Of a DNA stretch of 64,000 nucleotides, positions 45,085 through 53,004 are shown one piece after another. The notes beneath the pieces are model-generated. The model had not been told where the DNA came from. It made no database searches and was given only the letters and a program-made list of their open reading frames with translations. The stretch is from NCBI GenBank assembly GCA_021792795.1, contig JAJYUB010000009.1:29359-93358 (forward strand), written 5' to 3'. The first letter of the stretch is position 1, and each line of letters begins with the position of its first letter. A program made the position numbers and the translations under genes. This DNA comes from Acidobacteriota bacterium (lineage in GTDB: Bacteria; Acidobacteriota; Terriglobia; Terriglobales; Acidobacteriaceae).

Positions 45085-46815
45085 TTAACCCGCCATATTT
45101 GGAACGGGTCCGGGCGAAACATCCCGGGCTACAAGTGCGATTCGGACGCCAGCCAACTGGTCGCGCAACTCAGCATCGCTGTGGCGGGCAAAATAACTGC
45201 GCAGATTTTCTCCCTTGCTGCGGCTTGCAAGGTATTGCCGCAACAAACGCTCCATGGCATCGGGAACTTCAGTCGCCGCGCAACGATAGCCCACCGGACG
45301 AGCTGTTCTCTGATGCGCTCCAACAGCGCCTCCGACGCAGAAATAGTACGCATCGACCATTTTTCCTTCCTGTTTGATCTTCTTGCCCTCAATGCCAATG
45401 TCGGCAATCCAGTGTTGGCCGCAACTGTTTGGGCAACCGGTAACATTCAGCTTCAGTTGCTGGTCGAACTCGGGAACGCGCTGCTCCATCTCTTCCACCA
45501 GCCATCGCGTAAATCCCTTTGTCTCGGTGATGGCGAGCTTGCAGAATTCCGTGCCCGTGCAAGCGATGGCGCCGCGCCAGAAATTCGAGCCTTCCACGCG
45601 CAGGCCAATCGCTTCGAGTTCCCTCCGCAGCTCACCTGTCCTTGAGTTGGGAATATTGATCAGCAACAGGTTTTGCATCACCGTCAATCGCACATCGCCG
45701 CTGCCAAATTTCTCCGACAGGGCAGCCACATCCGCAAGCTGGTCCCCGCTCAAACGTCCGCGCAACACCGACGCGCCCACATAGCTGAACCCATGCTGCT
45801 GTTGCGCGTGAATGCCAACATGGTCGCGAAACACATCGTCCGGCAATTGTTCTTCCGCTGCGGGGTCCAGGCGATACCCAAGCCTGGCTTGCAGTTCAGC
45901 AAGAAAAATGTCCGCATCCCAACCCTGCTTCAGAAACAGGTATTTCAGCCGCGCGCGGTCCCTGCTTTCGCGTAGCATTTGCTGATCGCGAAACAGCTCC
46001 GTCACCGCGCGGACCACCGGCGCCACCTGCTCGGGATGCAAAAAAACATTCAGCCGAACGCCCAGATGAGGCTCGTTTGAAAGTCCTCCGCCGACCCGAA
46101 TCGAATATCCGGCTTCAACTTTGCCATCCAATGTTCGCCGCACTGCCGTCAACCCAATGTCGTTGATCTCCGGATAGCTGCACCACGATGGGCAGCCCGT
46201 GATCGAGACTTTATATTTGCGCGGCAGATTGTAAAACTCCGGGTTCGCAGTCAGCAGGCCCGCCAGCTCCAGAGCCAGCGGAGAAGCATCCACAATTTCA
46301 TCCGCGGCGATGCCTGCCAGCGGACATCCAGTCACGTTGCGCGACACATCGCCGCAAGCGCCTTTCGGCGACAGCCCCACCGTCGTCAGCGCATCGACGA
46401 TCTCTGGCAACGATTCAATTGTCAACCAGTGGAGTTGAATGTTCTGTCGCACCGTAATGTCGGCGAGGTTCCGCGCATGTTGGCGCGTCAACTCTGCAAT
46501 GGTACGGAGTTGCCGAGAACTCAGGATTCCGTTCGGCACGCCAATCCGCATCATGAAATAGTCTGTTGTCTTGCCTTCGCCACCCTTGCCGCCGGTGACG
46601 CCAACGCCATCACCCTGGGTATAAATTCCCCACCATTTAAAGTAGGCGGAAGCCCACTCCGGCACTACGCTGCCGCGCCCCAGGCGGGCGAATTCGCGCA
46701 CTTCATCGAAAACTTCCCATGGATTTTTCTCCCGCTTCAGGCGCTCCATCCGTTGCGCGGCAGTTTCTTTCACCGCCGGCGCGGTCGCCTCCCGTAATGT
46801 CGTCGGTTCTGTCAT
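45085..46815 (-). CDS. Ferredoxin-type nitrite/sulfite reductase (siroheme, 4Fe-4S)
   Basis: A 576-residue reductase with two ferredoxin-like half-domains. The coupled 4Fe-4S-siroheme ligands are Cys419 and Cys425 in CTGTEFCKLAITETK and Cys461/Cys465 in LNVTGCPNSCGQH. It reduces sulfite to sulfide (or nitrite to ammonium); its place in a cysDNH-cysG operon argues for sulfite. The ATG at 46815 overlaps the cysH stop by four bases (ATGA). Upstream extension of the frame is ignored because of that coupling. Sulfite versus nitrite cannot be fixed from motifs alone. Confidence 0.9.
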   Translation of the reverse strand: MTEPTTLREATAPAVKETAAQRMERLKREKNPWEVFDEVREFARLGRGSVVPEWASAYFKWWGIYTQGDGVGVTGGKGGEGKTTDYFMMRIGVPNGILSSRQLRTIAELTRQHARNLADITVRQNIQLHWLTIESLPEIVDALTTVGLSPKGACGDVSRNVTGCPLAGIAADEIVDASPLALELAGLLTANPEFYNLPRKYKVSITGCPSWCSYPEINDIGLTAVRRTLDGKVEAGYSIRVGGGLSNEPHLGVRLNVFLHPEQVAPVVRAVTELFRDQQMLRESRDRARLKYLFLKQGWDADIFLAELQARLGYRLDPAAEEQLPDDVFRDHVGIHAQQQHGFSYVGASVLRGRLSGDQLADVAALSEKFGSGDVRLTVMQNLLLINIPNSRTGELRRELEAIGLRVEGSNFWRGAIACTGTEFCKLAITETKGFTRWLVEEMEQRVPEFDQQLKLNVTGCPNSCGQHWIADIGIEGKKIKQEGKMVDAYYFCVGGAVGAHQRTARPVGYRCAATEVPDAMERLLRQYLASRSKGENLRSYFARHSDAELRDQLAGVRIALVARDVSPGPVPNMAG

Positions 46816-47537
46816 TGTCCGTCCTGGTCTAAGGTTGAAGCGAGTGCGTTGCTGCCGGTGAATGTGTGAATGCCGCATTCCAGTTTCCGGCCCGACCAAC
46901 GGCCGGAACGCGGATTATTCGGGTCTTCCGGAATCGACGTGCAGGGCTCGCAGCCAATGCTCGAATAGCCCTGGTCGTACAACGAAAGATATTCAATCTG
47001 ATTGCGTGAAATGTAGCTCCAGACCTGCTTCAAATCCCAATCGGCCAGCGGGCTCACCTTCAACAACGTTTTCCCTGTCGGCAGCACATGCGTTTCCAAC
47101 TTGCGAAGGTTCTTTCGCGTTGGCGATTGTTCGCGTCGCAATCCGGTAAACCAGATGTCGTACGGTTCCAGTCCCTGCATCAACGGCGCGACCTTGCGCA
47201 GTCCGCAGCACCGCGTGGGGTCGGTCTGGTTCAGAATGCCAAAAGCAGATTCCTGATCGGCCACCGACTGCTTCGCCTGCAGCGACACCAGATTCAATCC
47301 CCATTCCTGCGCCATGCGGTCACGATAGGCATACGTTTCCTTGAAGTGATATCCCGTGTCGAGAAACAAGACCGGGATGTTCGGCGCGATCTGTCGGATG
47401 AGATGCAGCACCGTCATGTCTTCAATCTGAAAACTATTCGTCAGGCAGGCTTTACCGTCCAGGCGCAATACCCGCTCCACGAGTGCGTCGGGCGAAAGAT
47501 TTTCCGCGACTTCGAAATCGACGTTGAAGTTTTTCAT
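46812..47537 (-). CDS. cysH: Adenylylsulfate (APS) reductase, CysH family with Fe-S cysteines
   Basis: A 241-residue CysH-family reductase. PP-loop features are visible in the N-terminal half (TNSFQIEDMTVLHLI, VLFLDTGYHFKETYAYRD). The Cys pairs Cys110-Cys111 (TRCCGLRK) and Cys196/Cys199 (SIGCEPCTSI) are those that bind a 4Fe-4S cluster in APS reductases and are absent from PAPS-only enzymes; the catalytic Cys is in LECGIHTF (Cys221). So it likely reduces APS directly to sulfite. ATG 47537 has a strong GGAGGAGGG just upstream and overlaps the cysN stop by four bases. Confidence 0.92.
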   Translation of the reverse strand: MKNFNVDFEVAENLSPDALVERVLRLDGKACLTNSFQIEDMTVLHLIRQIAPNIPVLFLDTGYHFKETYAYRDRMAQEWGLNLVSLQAKQSVADQESAFGILNQTDPTRCCGLRKVAPLMQGLEPYDIWFTGLRREQSPTRKNLRKLETHVLPTGKTLLKVSPLADWDLKQVWSYISRNQIEYLSLYDQGYSSIGCEPCTSIPEDPNNPRSGRWSGRKLECGIHTFTGSNALASTLDQDGQ

Positions 47538-49309
47538 CGGCCCTCCTCCGGGCGCGCAATCCGCAAGCCCTCGACCCATGCAACGATTTTCTGAAGCAAA
47601 AAGGCATCGCCGACTTCCTGATTCAGCGAATCCACATCGAGAATGCGATCGGGTTGAATGGCCGACGTCAGATGATGTTTCTCTTTTTCGCGGGTATATT
47701 TGGGCGAGTACAAAACAATCATTCCAGCCGAATAGAGTCCGCGTACCAGACCTTCGCTCCACTCTCCTGGGTTCTGCGCGTCGTCGATGACCACCACGTG
47801 AAAGCCGGCTTCAAACAGCGTGCGTTCCAATGGCGCGGCCAGCGATTGCCGTGCCCCCAGCCACACCGCACCCGGATGATGTCCGCTGCGCCGTGCGCGC
47901 TCCGATACGGCCACAGAAGCGGCATGCGATATGTCTTCTTGAAACATGGCCTCCGACCGTGCGTCAGATAGCTCCCTTTCTGCGCGCCGGTTCGCTTTGT
48001 CGAGATTTTCCGAAATCATGCCGGCGCCCACCGTGGCGTTGGTCAGCGGATCGATCAGGATGAAGCTGCCCGAGTTTCGATTTTGAGAATACAAGTCGAA
48101 GGACAAATTTCGCGTCGCTTCAAACTCCACAATGCCAATGTCGTTCAGGCCAAGTTGCGGGGCCAGCGGACGCTCCATGGTATTGACATCAATGCGGCTG
48201 CGGATCTTCGTCGCCTGCACTCGCAACTCGTCGGTTGCCTGCCGCATGACCCATCGCTTCTTCACGTCCAGGGGCGTGGCATGCAGCCAAACGACATTCG
48301 CGGCGAATCTCCGCGCAATGTTTGGGAGCCCCGCTTCAGAGACAAGAAGATCGCCGCGACTTAAATCCAGTTCATCTTCCAATTGCAGCGTGACCGACGA
48401 CCCCGTTCCGGCCAGCGGCAGCGGCCCATCGAAAGTCACAATGGAACGGACCCGCGTTGTTTGCTTCGACGGAAGCGCCACCACGCGATCGCCAGGCCTG
48501 ACCGACCCGGCAATAATCTGTCCGGCGAAACCACGAAAACTGTCGTCGGGTCGAATCACGTACTGCACCGGAAATCGTAAGGCTTCCGGGCTGCTGGCGT
48601 CGGCAATAGGAATCTCTTCCAGATACTCCAACAGGCTGGGACCGGCGTACCAGGGGATCTTCGTGCTGCGCGTGACAACATTTTCGCCTTCCAGTGCGCT
48701 GATCGGAATGCACTGGATGATCTGCGCTCCCGAAGGAGAAATTTGCAGCGCTAGTTCTTCAAGATCGCCCTCCAATCGACGAAACATTTCTTCGGAATAG
48801 TCGATCAGGTCCATCTTGTTGACCGCTGCAATAATGTACGGAATGCCGAGGAGCGCCGCAATGGTGGCATGACGGCGCGACTGCGGCAACACGCCTTTAC
48901 GCGCATCGACCAGCACCACGGCGGCGTCCGCGGTGGAAGCGCCGGTCGCCATATTGCGCGTGTACTGTTCATGCCCAGGCGTATCGGCGATGATAAATTT
49001 GCGCCGCGCGGTGGTGAAGTACCGGTAGGCCACATCGATCGTGATGCCCTGCTCGCGCTCGGCTCGCAGGCCATCGGTCAACAACGAAAAATCCATCGGG
49101 CCCGTCGAACGATTCAGCGCGCTCTGCCTGATGGATTGCACCTGGTCTTCGTAGATCGCCTTCGAATCGTAGAGAAGCCGTCCAATCAATGTAGACTTGC
49201 CATCGTCGACGCTTCCAGCCGTGGTAAAGCGCAGCAGGTCGCGCTCCAGATGCTGTGAAAGAAACTGCTCGAATGTACTAGCGTTCGCCCCTGTCGCGTT
49301 GGGATGCAT
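47534..49309 (-). CDS. cysN: Sulfate adenylyltransferase subunit 1 with degenerate APS-kinase domain
   Basis: A 591-residue GTPase subunit of ATP sulfurylase, which with CysD makes APS from sulfate. G-motifs are clear: AGSVDDGKST (31-40), DTPGHEQYTRNM and NKMDL, followed by EF-Tu-like beta barrels. From about residue 465 the chain continues like CysC (GHHPGAVWL... LERTLFEAGFHVVVIDD... YSPKYTREKE), but where CysC has the GxxGxGKS P-loop this protein has ARQSLAAP, so this kinase-like domain cannot bind ATP in the normal way. Length is thus more than CysN alone and close to CysNC fusions. It overlaps both neighbours by 1-4 bases. Confidence 0.92.
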   Translation of the reverse strand: MHPNATGANASTFEQFLSQHLERDLLRFTTAGSVDDGKSTLIGRLLYDSKAIYEDQVQSIRQSALNRSTGPMDFSLLTDGLRAEREQGITIDVAYRYFTTARRKFIIADTPGHEQYTRNMATGASTADAAVVLVDARKGVLPQSRRHATIAALLGIPYIIAAVNKMDLIDYSEEMFRRLEGDLEELALQISPSGAQIIQCIPISALEGENVVTRSTKIPWYAGPSLLEYLEEIPIADASSPEALRFPVQYVIRPDDSFRGFAGQIIAGSVRPGDRVVALPSKQTTRVRSIVTFDGPLPLAGTGSSVTLQLEDELDLSRGDLLVSEAGLPNIARRFAANVVWLHATPLDVKKRWVMRQATDELRVQATKIRSRIDVNTMERPLAPQLGLNDIGIVEFEATRNLSFDLYSQNRNSGSFILIDPLTNATVGAGMISENLDKANRRAERELSDARSEAMFQEDISHAASVAVSERARRSGHHPGAVWLGARQSLAAPLERTLFEAGFHVVVIDDAQNPGEWSEGLVRGLYSAGMIVLYSPKYTREKEKHHLTSAIQPDRILDVDSLNQEVGDAFLLQKIVAWVEGLRIARPEEGR

Positions 49310-50277
49310 TAGAAATACCCCTCGCGCTTCTTCATTTCCATGGAGCCTTCCTGATCGTGATCGATCGTCCGATTCTCGCGCTCAGAACGACGGAAGCCGA
49401 ACATTTCTTCGATGATCTTCGGCAGCGTGTCGGCGTGGGAAGCGATGGCGCCCGTGCATGGCACGCAGCCCAGCGAACGCATGCGTACAGAGCGCCGCTC
49501 CGCCTTTTCGCCAGGAAGCAACGGAATGGGACCTTGAGTCAGCAGAATCGATCCCCCACGCACGACCACCTCGCGTTCCTTCGCAAAGTACAGCGGCACG
49601 ATGGGTATGTTTTCTTTGTAGATGTAGAGCCACACGTCGAGCTCGGTCCAGTTCGACAGCGGAAAAATCCGGATGTGCTCGCCCTTGTCGAGTTTGCCGT
49701 TGTAATAGTTCCACAGCTCCGGCCGCTGATTGCGCGGGTCCCACTGTCCCGCGGCATCGCGAAAGGAATAGATCCGCTCCTTGGCGCGGGATTTTTCCTC
49801 GTCGCGCCGCGCCCCGCCTAACGCTGCGTCGAAGCCGCCCTCCTCCAGCGCGTCCAGCAGCGAGCGGGTCTTTAGCAGACCGCAGCACTTCTGCGTTCCC
49901 AGGGCGAACGGAGTGGCACCATCGTCGAGCGCCTGCTGGTTCTTATGCACGATCAGTTCCGCTCCGATCTCTTTCACATAGCGGTCGCGAAACTCGATCA
50001 TCTCGGGAAATTTGTAGCCAGTGTCCACATGCAGCAGGGGAAACGGAATCTTCCCTGGGTAAAAAGCCTTCTGCGCCAGCCGCAGCAGGACGGAAGAATC
50101 CTTGCCGATGGAATAGAGCATCACCGGGGCGGCAAAGCTAGCAGCCGCTTCACGGAAAATATGGATACTCTCCGCTTCCAGCATCTCGAGATGGCTCAAT
50201 CGTGGCACAGATGGCAACCCTTCCACGCTGAAAGCGGGAAGTTCGTCGCATTCCTCTTCGTATAGATATTGTGTCAT
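49309..50277 (-). CDS. cysD: Sulfate adenylyltransferase subunit 2
   Basis: A 322-residue PP-loop adenylyltransferase. Typical segments are [20 protein letters not shown] (SxGKDS P-loop), [63 protein letters not shown] and [13 protein letters not shown]. First structural gene of the sulfate operon; ATG 50277 follows a GAAGGGGAA ribosome-binding site by about ten bases and its stop shares a base with the cysN start (TAATG). A terminator and a Cys-rich leader ORF precede it on the same strand, so its expression is probably attenuated. Confidence 0.95.
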   Translation of the reverse strand: MTQYLYEEECDELPAFSVEGLPSVPRLSHLEMLEAESIHIFREAAASFAAPVMLYSIGKDSSVLLRLAQKAFYPGKIPFPLLHVDTGYKFPEMIEFRDRYVKEIGAELIVHKNQQALDDGATPFALGTQKCCGLLKTRSLLDALEEGGFDAALGGARRDEEKSRAKERIYSFRDAAGQWDPRNQRPELWNYYNGKLDKGEHIRIFPLSNWTELDVWLYIYKENIPIVPLYFAKEREVVVRGGSILLTQGPIPLLPGEKAERRSVRMRSLGCVPCTGAIASHADTLPKIIEEMFGFRRSERENRTIDHDQEGSMEMKKREGYF

Positions 50278-50330
50278 TGGCAGTCTGGTTCCCCTTCTTG
50301 TTGGTTGCTGAACGGGTGGGGATTCTGCCA

Positions 50331-50369
50331 AAATAAAAAACCCACCTGAACGGCTCTTCCGTCGGTGGG
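50331..50369 (-). terminator. Intrinsic terminator in the cys operon leader (attenuator)
   Basis: On the minus strand CCCACC pairs with GGTGGG, with an inner CGG/CCG stem and an AAGAG loop (50341-50369), followed directly by TTTTTTATTT. It lies 53 bases before the cysD start and after the leader ORF, so it can only stop transcription entering the operon. Its 3' arm AGGTGGG is also complementary to CCCACCT at 50482-50488 early in the leader ORF, an alternative pairing. Confidence 0.85.
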
Positions 50370-50407
50370 CGTCTGATTTGGGTTACTTCAAAGCTTTTAG
50401 CTTTTTA

Positions 50408-50497
50408 CTATACCCCGACCCTGCAGAAGGCATGGAATTGTGTCTGCACGTTACACGTGCAACACAAACAGCCCATTCTGGAGGTGGGAAACTTCAT
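50408..50497 (-). CDS. Cys-rich 29-residue leader peptide of the cys operon
   Basis: ATG 50497 to TAG 50408, too short for standard gene calls. The peptide contains MGCLCCTCN, four Cys codons within six (residues 10, 12, 13, 15), plus a fifth Cys near the end. It begins about ten bases after the predicted transcription start of a sigma-70-like promoter, with a weak GAGAG before it, and is followed by an intrinsic terminator ahead of cysD. Such an arrangement is what one expects of a leader peptide whose translation senses cysteinyl-tRNA supply. It has no other coding meaning that I can see; function is inferred from position and Cys content. Confidence 0.75.
   Translation of the reverse strand: MKFPTSRMGCLCCTCNVQTQFHAFCRVGV
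50438..50467 (-). other. Leader hairpin overlapping the Cys codons
   Basis: On the minus strand TTGTGTTGCACGT pairs with ACGTGCA-G-ACACAA across a GTA loop, 13 bp with a single bulged G. It covers the TGT, TGC and TGT codons (residues 12, 13, 15) of the leader ORF, so a ribosome translating or stalled there would melt it. It could be the pause/protector structure of an attenuator. Confidence 0.75.
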
Positions 50498-50508
50498 CGC
50501 TGACTCTC

Positions 50509-50538
50509 ACTGTAATGGTTTATGCCGCTAAACGTCAA
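50509..50538 (-). promoter_or_regulatory. Sigma-70-like promoter of the cys operon leader
   Basis: TTGACG (50538-50533) and TACAGT (50514-50509) separated by 18 bases (or TTACAG with 17), on the minus strand. The expected start site lies within the next ~10 bases, directly before the leader ATG at 50497, so the leader transcript is almost leaderless for the small ORF. Confidence 0.7.
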
Positions 50539-50572
50539 GGATAAATTGAAAGACAGGATAAATTGAAAGACA
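50539..50572. repeat. 17-bp perfect tandem duplication upstream of the cys promoter
   Basis: GGATAAATTGAAAGACA occurs twice in direct succession (50539-50555 and 50556-50572), ending next to the -35 hexamer. On the transcribed sense it reads TGTCTTTCAATTTATCC twice. It could be a duplicated activator site (for example for a CysB-like regulator) or a chance replication slippage. Confidence 0.8.
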
Positions 50573-50699
50573 AATGAAAAGTCTGTTCTTGGGTGCGCTT
50601 TCGATTGACCGACAACACCGTGGCAAAACCGCTTGCGGCCCAGCCGTTTCGCGAGAATCGATCGCAGCCCCCACCTGCGAGCATGGTCTATGGACCGCA

Positions 50700-52427
50700 T
50701 CAATCTTTGTCTCTGAAATGCGGGCTGCGTTCGTACGGTACATACGCCGGTTCCCAGACGTTTGCCTCCAGTTCGCGGTCCAGGCTATCTTCGTCCGGAA
50801 CCTGCGACTGGCCCTCTTGCATCGCCTGCCTGCCCACAGCCCGCGCGATCGAGCGGCTGAGCTGGCGCGAATCCGAAAGCGATGGCAAAAGGCTTGCGTT
50901 CTTGTCAGTCTGTGTGGGGACAAGACGCGCCAATTCCTTCGCTGCAGCCATGACCATCGCATCGGTAACGCGTTTGGCTTTGCAGGCAATGATCCCCAGA
51001 GCAAGCCCGGGAAATATGTACGAGTTGTTGGGCTGGTCGATGCAAATCTTTTTTCCACCAAGATTCACCGGCCCGAACGGACTTCCGGTACCGATCAGCG
51101 CCCGTCCCTCGGTCCAATCCAGCAAGTCCTGAGGAGTAGCTTCACTGCGTGAGGTGGGGTTGGAAAGGGGGAAGATGACGGGTCGAATTGTGTTCCTGGC
51201 CATTTCCCGCACTGCATCCTCGGTGAAGGCCCCGGCTTGACCGGACACTCCGATGAGGACCGAAGGCCTGGCATAGCGGACTACATCCAGCAGCGTGATT
51301 TCCGGGCCCGAATGTTTCCAATCCCGCACTTCCTGTTCTTTGCGGGCGTAGGGTCGCTGCTCGGGCCGCACATCTTTGCCATTCTCTATGACCAGGCCGT
51401 AACGATCGATGGCGTAGAAGCGATTGCGGGCTTCCTGTTCCGGGATGCCCTTGTCCTGCATGAGCCGCACCAACATGTTGGCGATGCCGATGCCTGCGGT
51501 CCCGAAGCCGAATACAACGGTCCTCTGTTGTTCCAGTGGCACGCCGGTAACGTTGATTGCGGAGAGGAGCGTCGCGGTCGCTACAGCCGCGGTGCCTTGA
51601 ATATCGTCGTTAAACGTGCATAGTTGGTCTCTGTAGCGGGCCAGAAGTCGAGCGGCATTCGAACCGGCAAAGTCCTCCCATTGCAAAAGAACGTGCGGCC
51701 AGCGTTTCTTCACGCTGTTGACAAAAATATCCACGAAAGCGTCGTATTCTTCGCCGCGGACCCGATGCTGCTGCCATCCGATGTAAATCGGACTCTTCAA
51801 CCTGTCCTCATTGTCCGTGCCGACATCGAGCAGGACCGGAAGACAATGCTCCGGATGAATGCCGCCGAGCGCCGTGTACAGGGCCATCTTCCCGATGGGG
51901 ATGCCCATGCCACCCGCGCCTTGATCGCCGAGCCCCAGAATTCGTTCTCCATCGCTGACCACAATGCATTTCACGCCGTCGTAACGGGAATGACTCAGGA
52001 TCTGATCGATTCGGTCTTTGTTCGGATAGCTGAGGAACAAGCCTCGCGGCTTTCTCCATATCTCGCTGAAGCGCTGGCAACCCTCCCCCACTGTTGGCGT
52101 GTACACCAGAGGGAGCATCTCTTCGATATTGTGCAGCAAGAGCGCATAGAACAACGTCTCGTTTGTGTCCTGCAGGTCGCGGAGAAAACTGTATTGATTA
52201 AAGTGGTTCGGCTGCTCGCGCAGGGCTTGCATCCGGCGCTCAATCTGTTCCTCAAGGTTCCCCACATGCGGGGGCAATAAACCGTGCAGGTCAAATACAT
52301 CGCGTTCGCGGTCCGAGAACGCTGTTCCCTTATTGAGACGCGGAGAATTGATCAGGTCATATCCCGAAAGGGAAATCTGGTAGGCTTTGCGGCCTGCTGT
52401 ATGCTTAGATTGCTCGTCCACTTCCAT
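50700..52427 (-). CDS. maeA: NAD-dependent malic enzyme (malate dehydrogenase, oxaloacetate-decarboxylating)
   Basis: Converts malate to pyruvate and CO2 with NAD(P)+. The 575-residue protein is of the long, eukaryote-like/E. coli MaeA type: FNQYSFLRDLQDTNETLFYALL, the conserved LVYTPTVGEGCQRFSEIWRKPRG, VSDGERILGLGDQGAGGMGIPIGKMALY, FAGSNAARLLARYRDQ, DDIQGTAAVATATLLSAI and FGFGTAGIGIAN (Rossmann), and the Gly-rich IFPLSNPTSRSEAT. It is on the same strand as the cys genes but separated by a terminator-attenuator region and a promoter, so not part of that operon. Confidence 0.95.
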   Translation of the reverse strand: MEVDEQSKHTAGRKAYQISLSGYDLINSPRLNKGTAFSDRERDVFDLHGLLPPHVGNLEEQIERRMQALREQPNHFNQYSFLRDLQDTNETLFYALLLHNIEEMLPLVYTPTVGEGCQRFSEIWRKPRGLFLSYPNKDRIDQILSHSRYDGVKCIVVSDGERILGLGDQGAGGMGIPIGKMALYTALGGIHPEHCLPVLLDVGTDNEDRLKSPIYIGWQQHRVRGEEYDAFVDIFVNSVKKRWPHVLLQWEDFAGSNAARLLARYRDQLCTFNDDIQGTAAVATATLLSAINVTGVPLEQQRTVVFGFGTAGIGIANMLVRLMQDKGIPEQEARNRFYAIDRYGLVIENGKDVRPEQRPYARKEQEVRDWKHSGPEITLLDVVRYARPSVLIGVSGQAGAFTEDAVREMARNTIRPVIFPLSNPTSRSEATPQDLLDWTEGRALIGTGSPFGPVNLGGKKICIDQPNNSYIFPGLALGIIACKAKRVTDAMVMAAAKELARLVPTQTDKNASLLPSLSDSRQLSRSIARAVGRQAMQEGQSQVPDEDSLDRELEANVWEPAYVPYERSPHFRDKD

Positions 52428-52611
52428 CCCCTTCTCAATCCAACGTAGCTCCGGCCGCTGCTAAGCCCGTTTCCCCATCGATGGCCGTGAGCCCGTACCC
52501 TGATTCGGTGGGCACCGCACAATTTCGGTCAAGGAGCGGCCCGGCTAGGGATGAACCGCCGCACCGAATCGTGAAGCAGCTCCATTTCACGCCGACAATC
52601 AGCCCGTCGCG

Positions 52612-52938
52612 TTACAATGCGTCACTTTGCAGACTCTCCGCGCTACTGTCTTTGTCCGGCTCCAGCCAGGATGCGTCGCCTCGCGAATCCGCAAAACGCT
52701 TCCGTCCCGCGTTACGAATCTCAACATCCGGGACCTTGACCAGCGGCGTGTAGCGCGGATGATGCGATTCCTTGTACGGTTGGCTCCAGAGCGACAGCCG
52801 AACGGTCCCGCTTTCGCCATCGGCGCGTCCTAGGAGTGCCGATCGAGCACGCGGTCTTTTCGCGCCGCCCTGCCCAGCCAATCCAACCTCCTCCTCATCC
52901 AGCATGTTCCTGACAAGAACGTAGCCGTCTTCGTTATA
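52612..52938 (-). pseudogene. Fragment resembling the N-terminus of a phytanoyl-CoA dioxygenase
   Basis: The 577 bases between the malic enzyme and the GH28 gene hold no complete gene. On the minus strand one frame reads YNEDGYVLVRNMLDEEEVGL, the characteristic N-terminal start of PhyH-family iron/2-oxoglutarate dioxygenases (xxxxGYxxVRxxLxxEE), then about 90 further residues including GESGTVRLSLW before TAA at 52614-52612. There is no start codon in frame between the preceding stop and this segment except a Met inside it, and the catalytic HxD is missing. A decayed or truncated gene is the best reading; a chance similarity is possible. Confidence 0.4.
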
Positions 52939-53004
52939 GGAACAGGCTCCCGATCGCCAATCGCGCCTTTTGCCATCGCGCTACCCTCTTTCTCTCGCCG
53001 GAGG

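Noticed and set aside
50280..50530. SAM riboswitch upstream of cysD
   Set aside because: No SAM-I/II/III consensus segments are visible; the leader is better explained by the Cys-rich ORF, hairpin and terminator.
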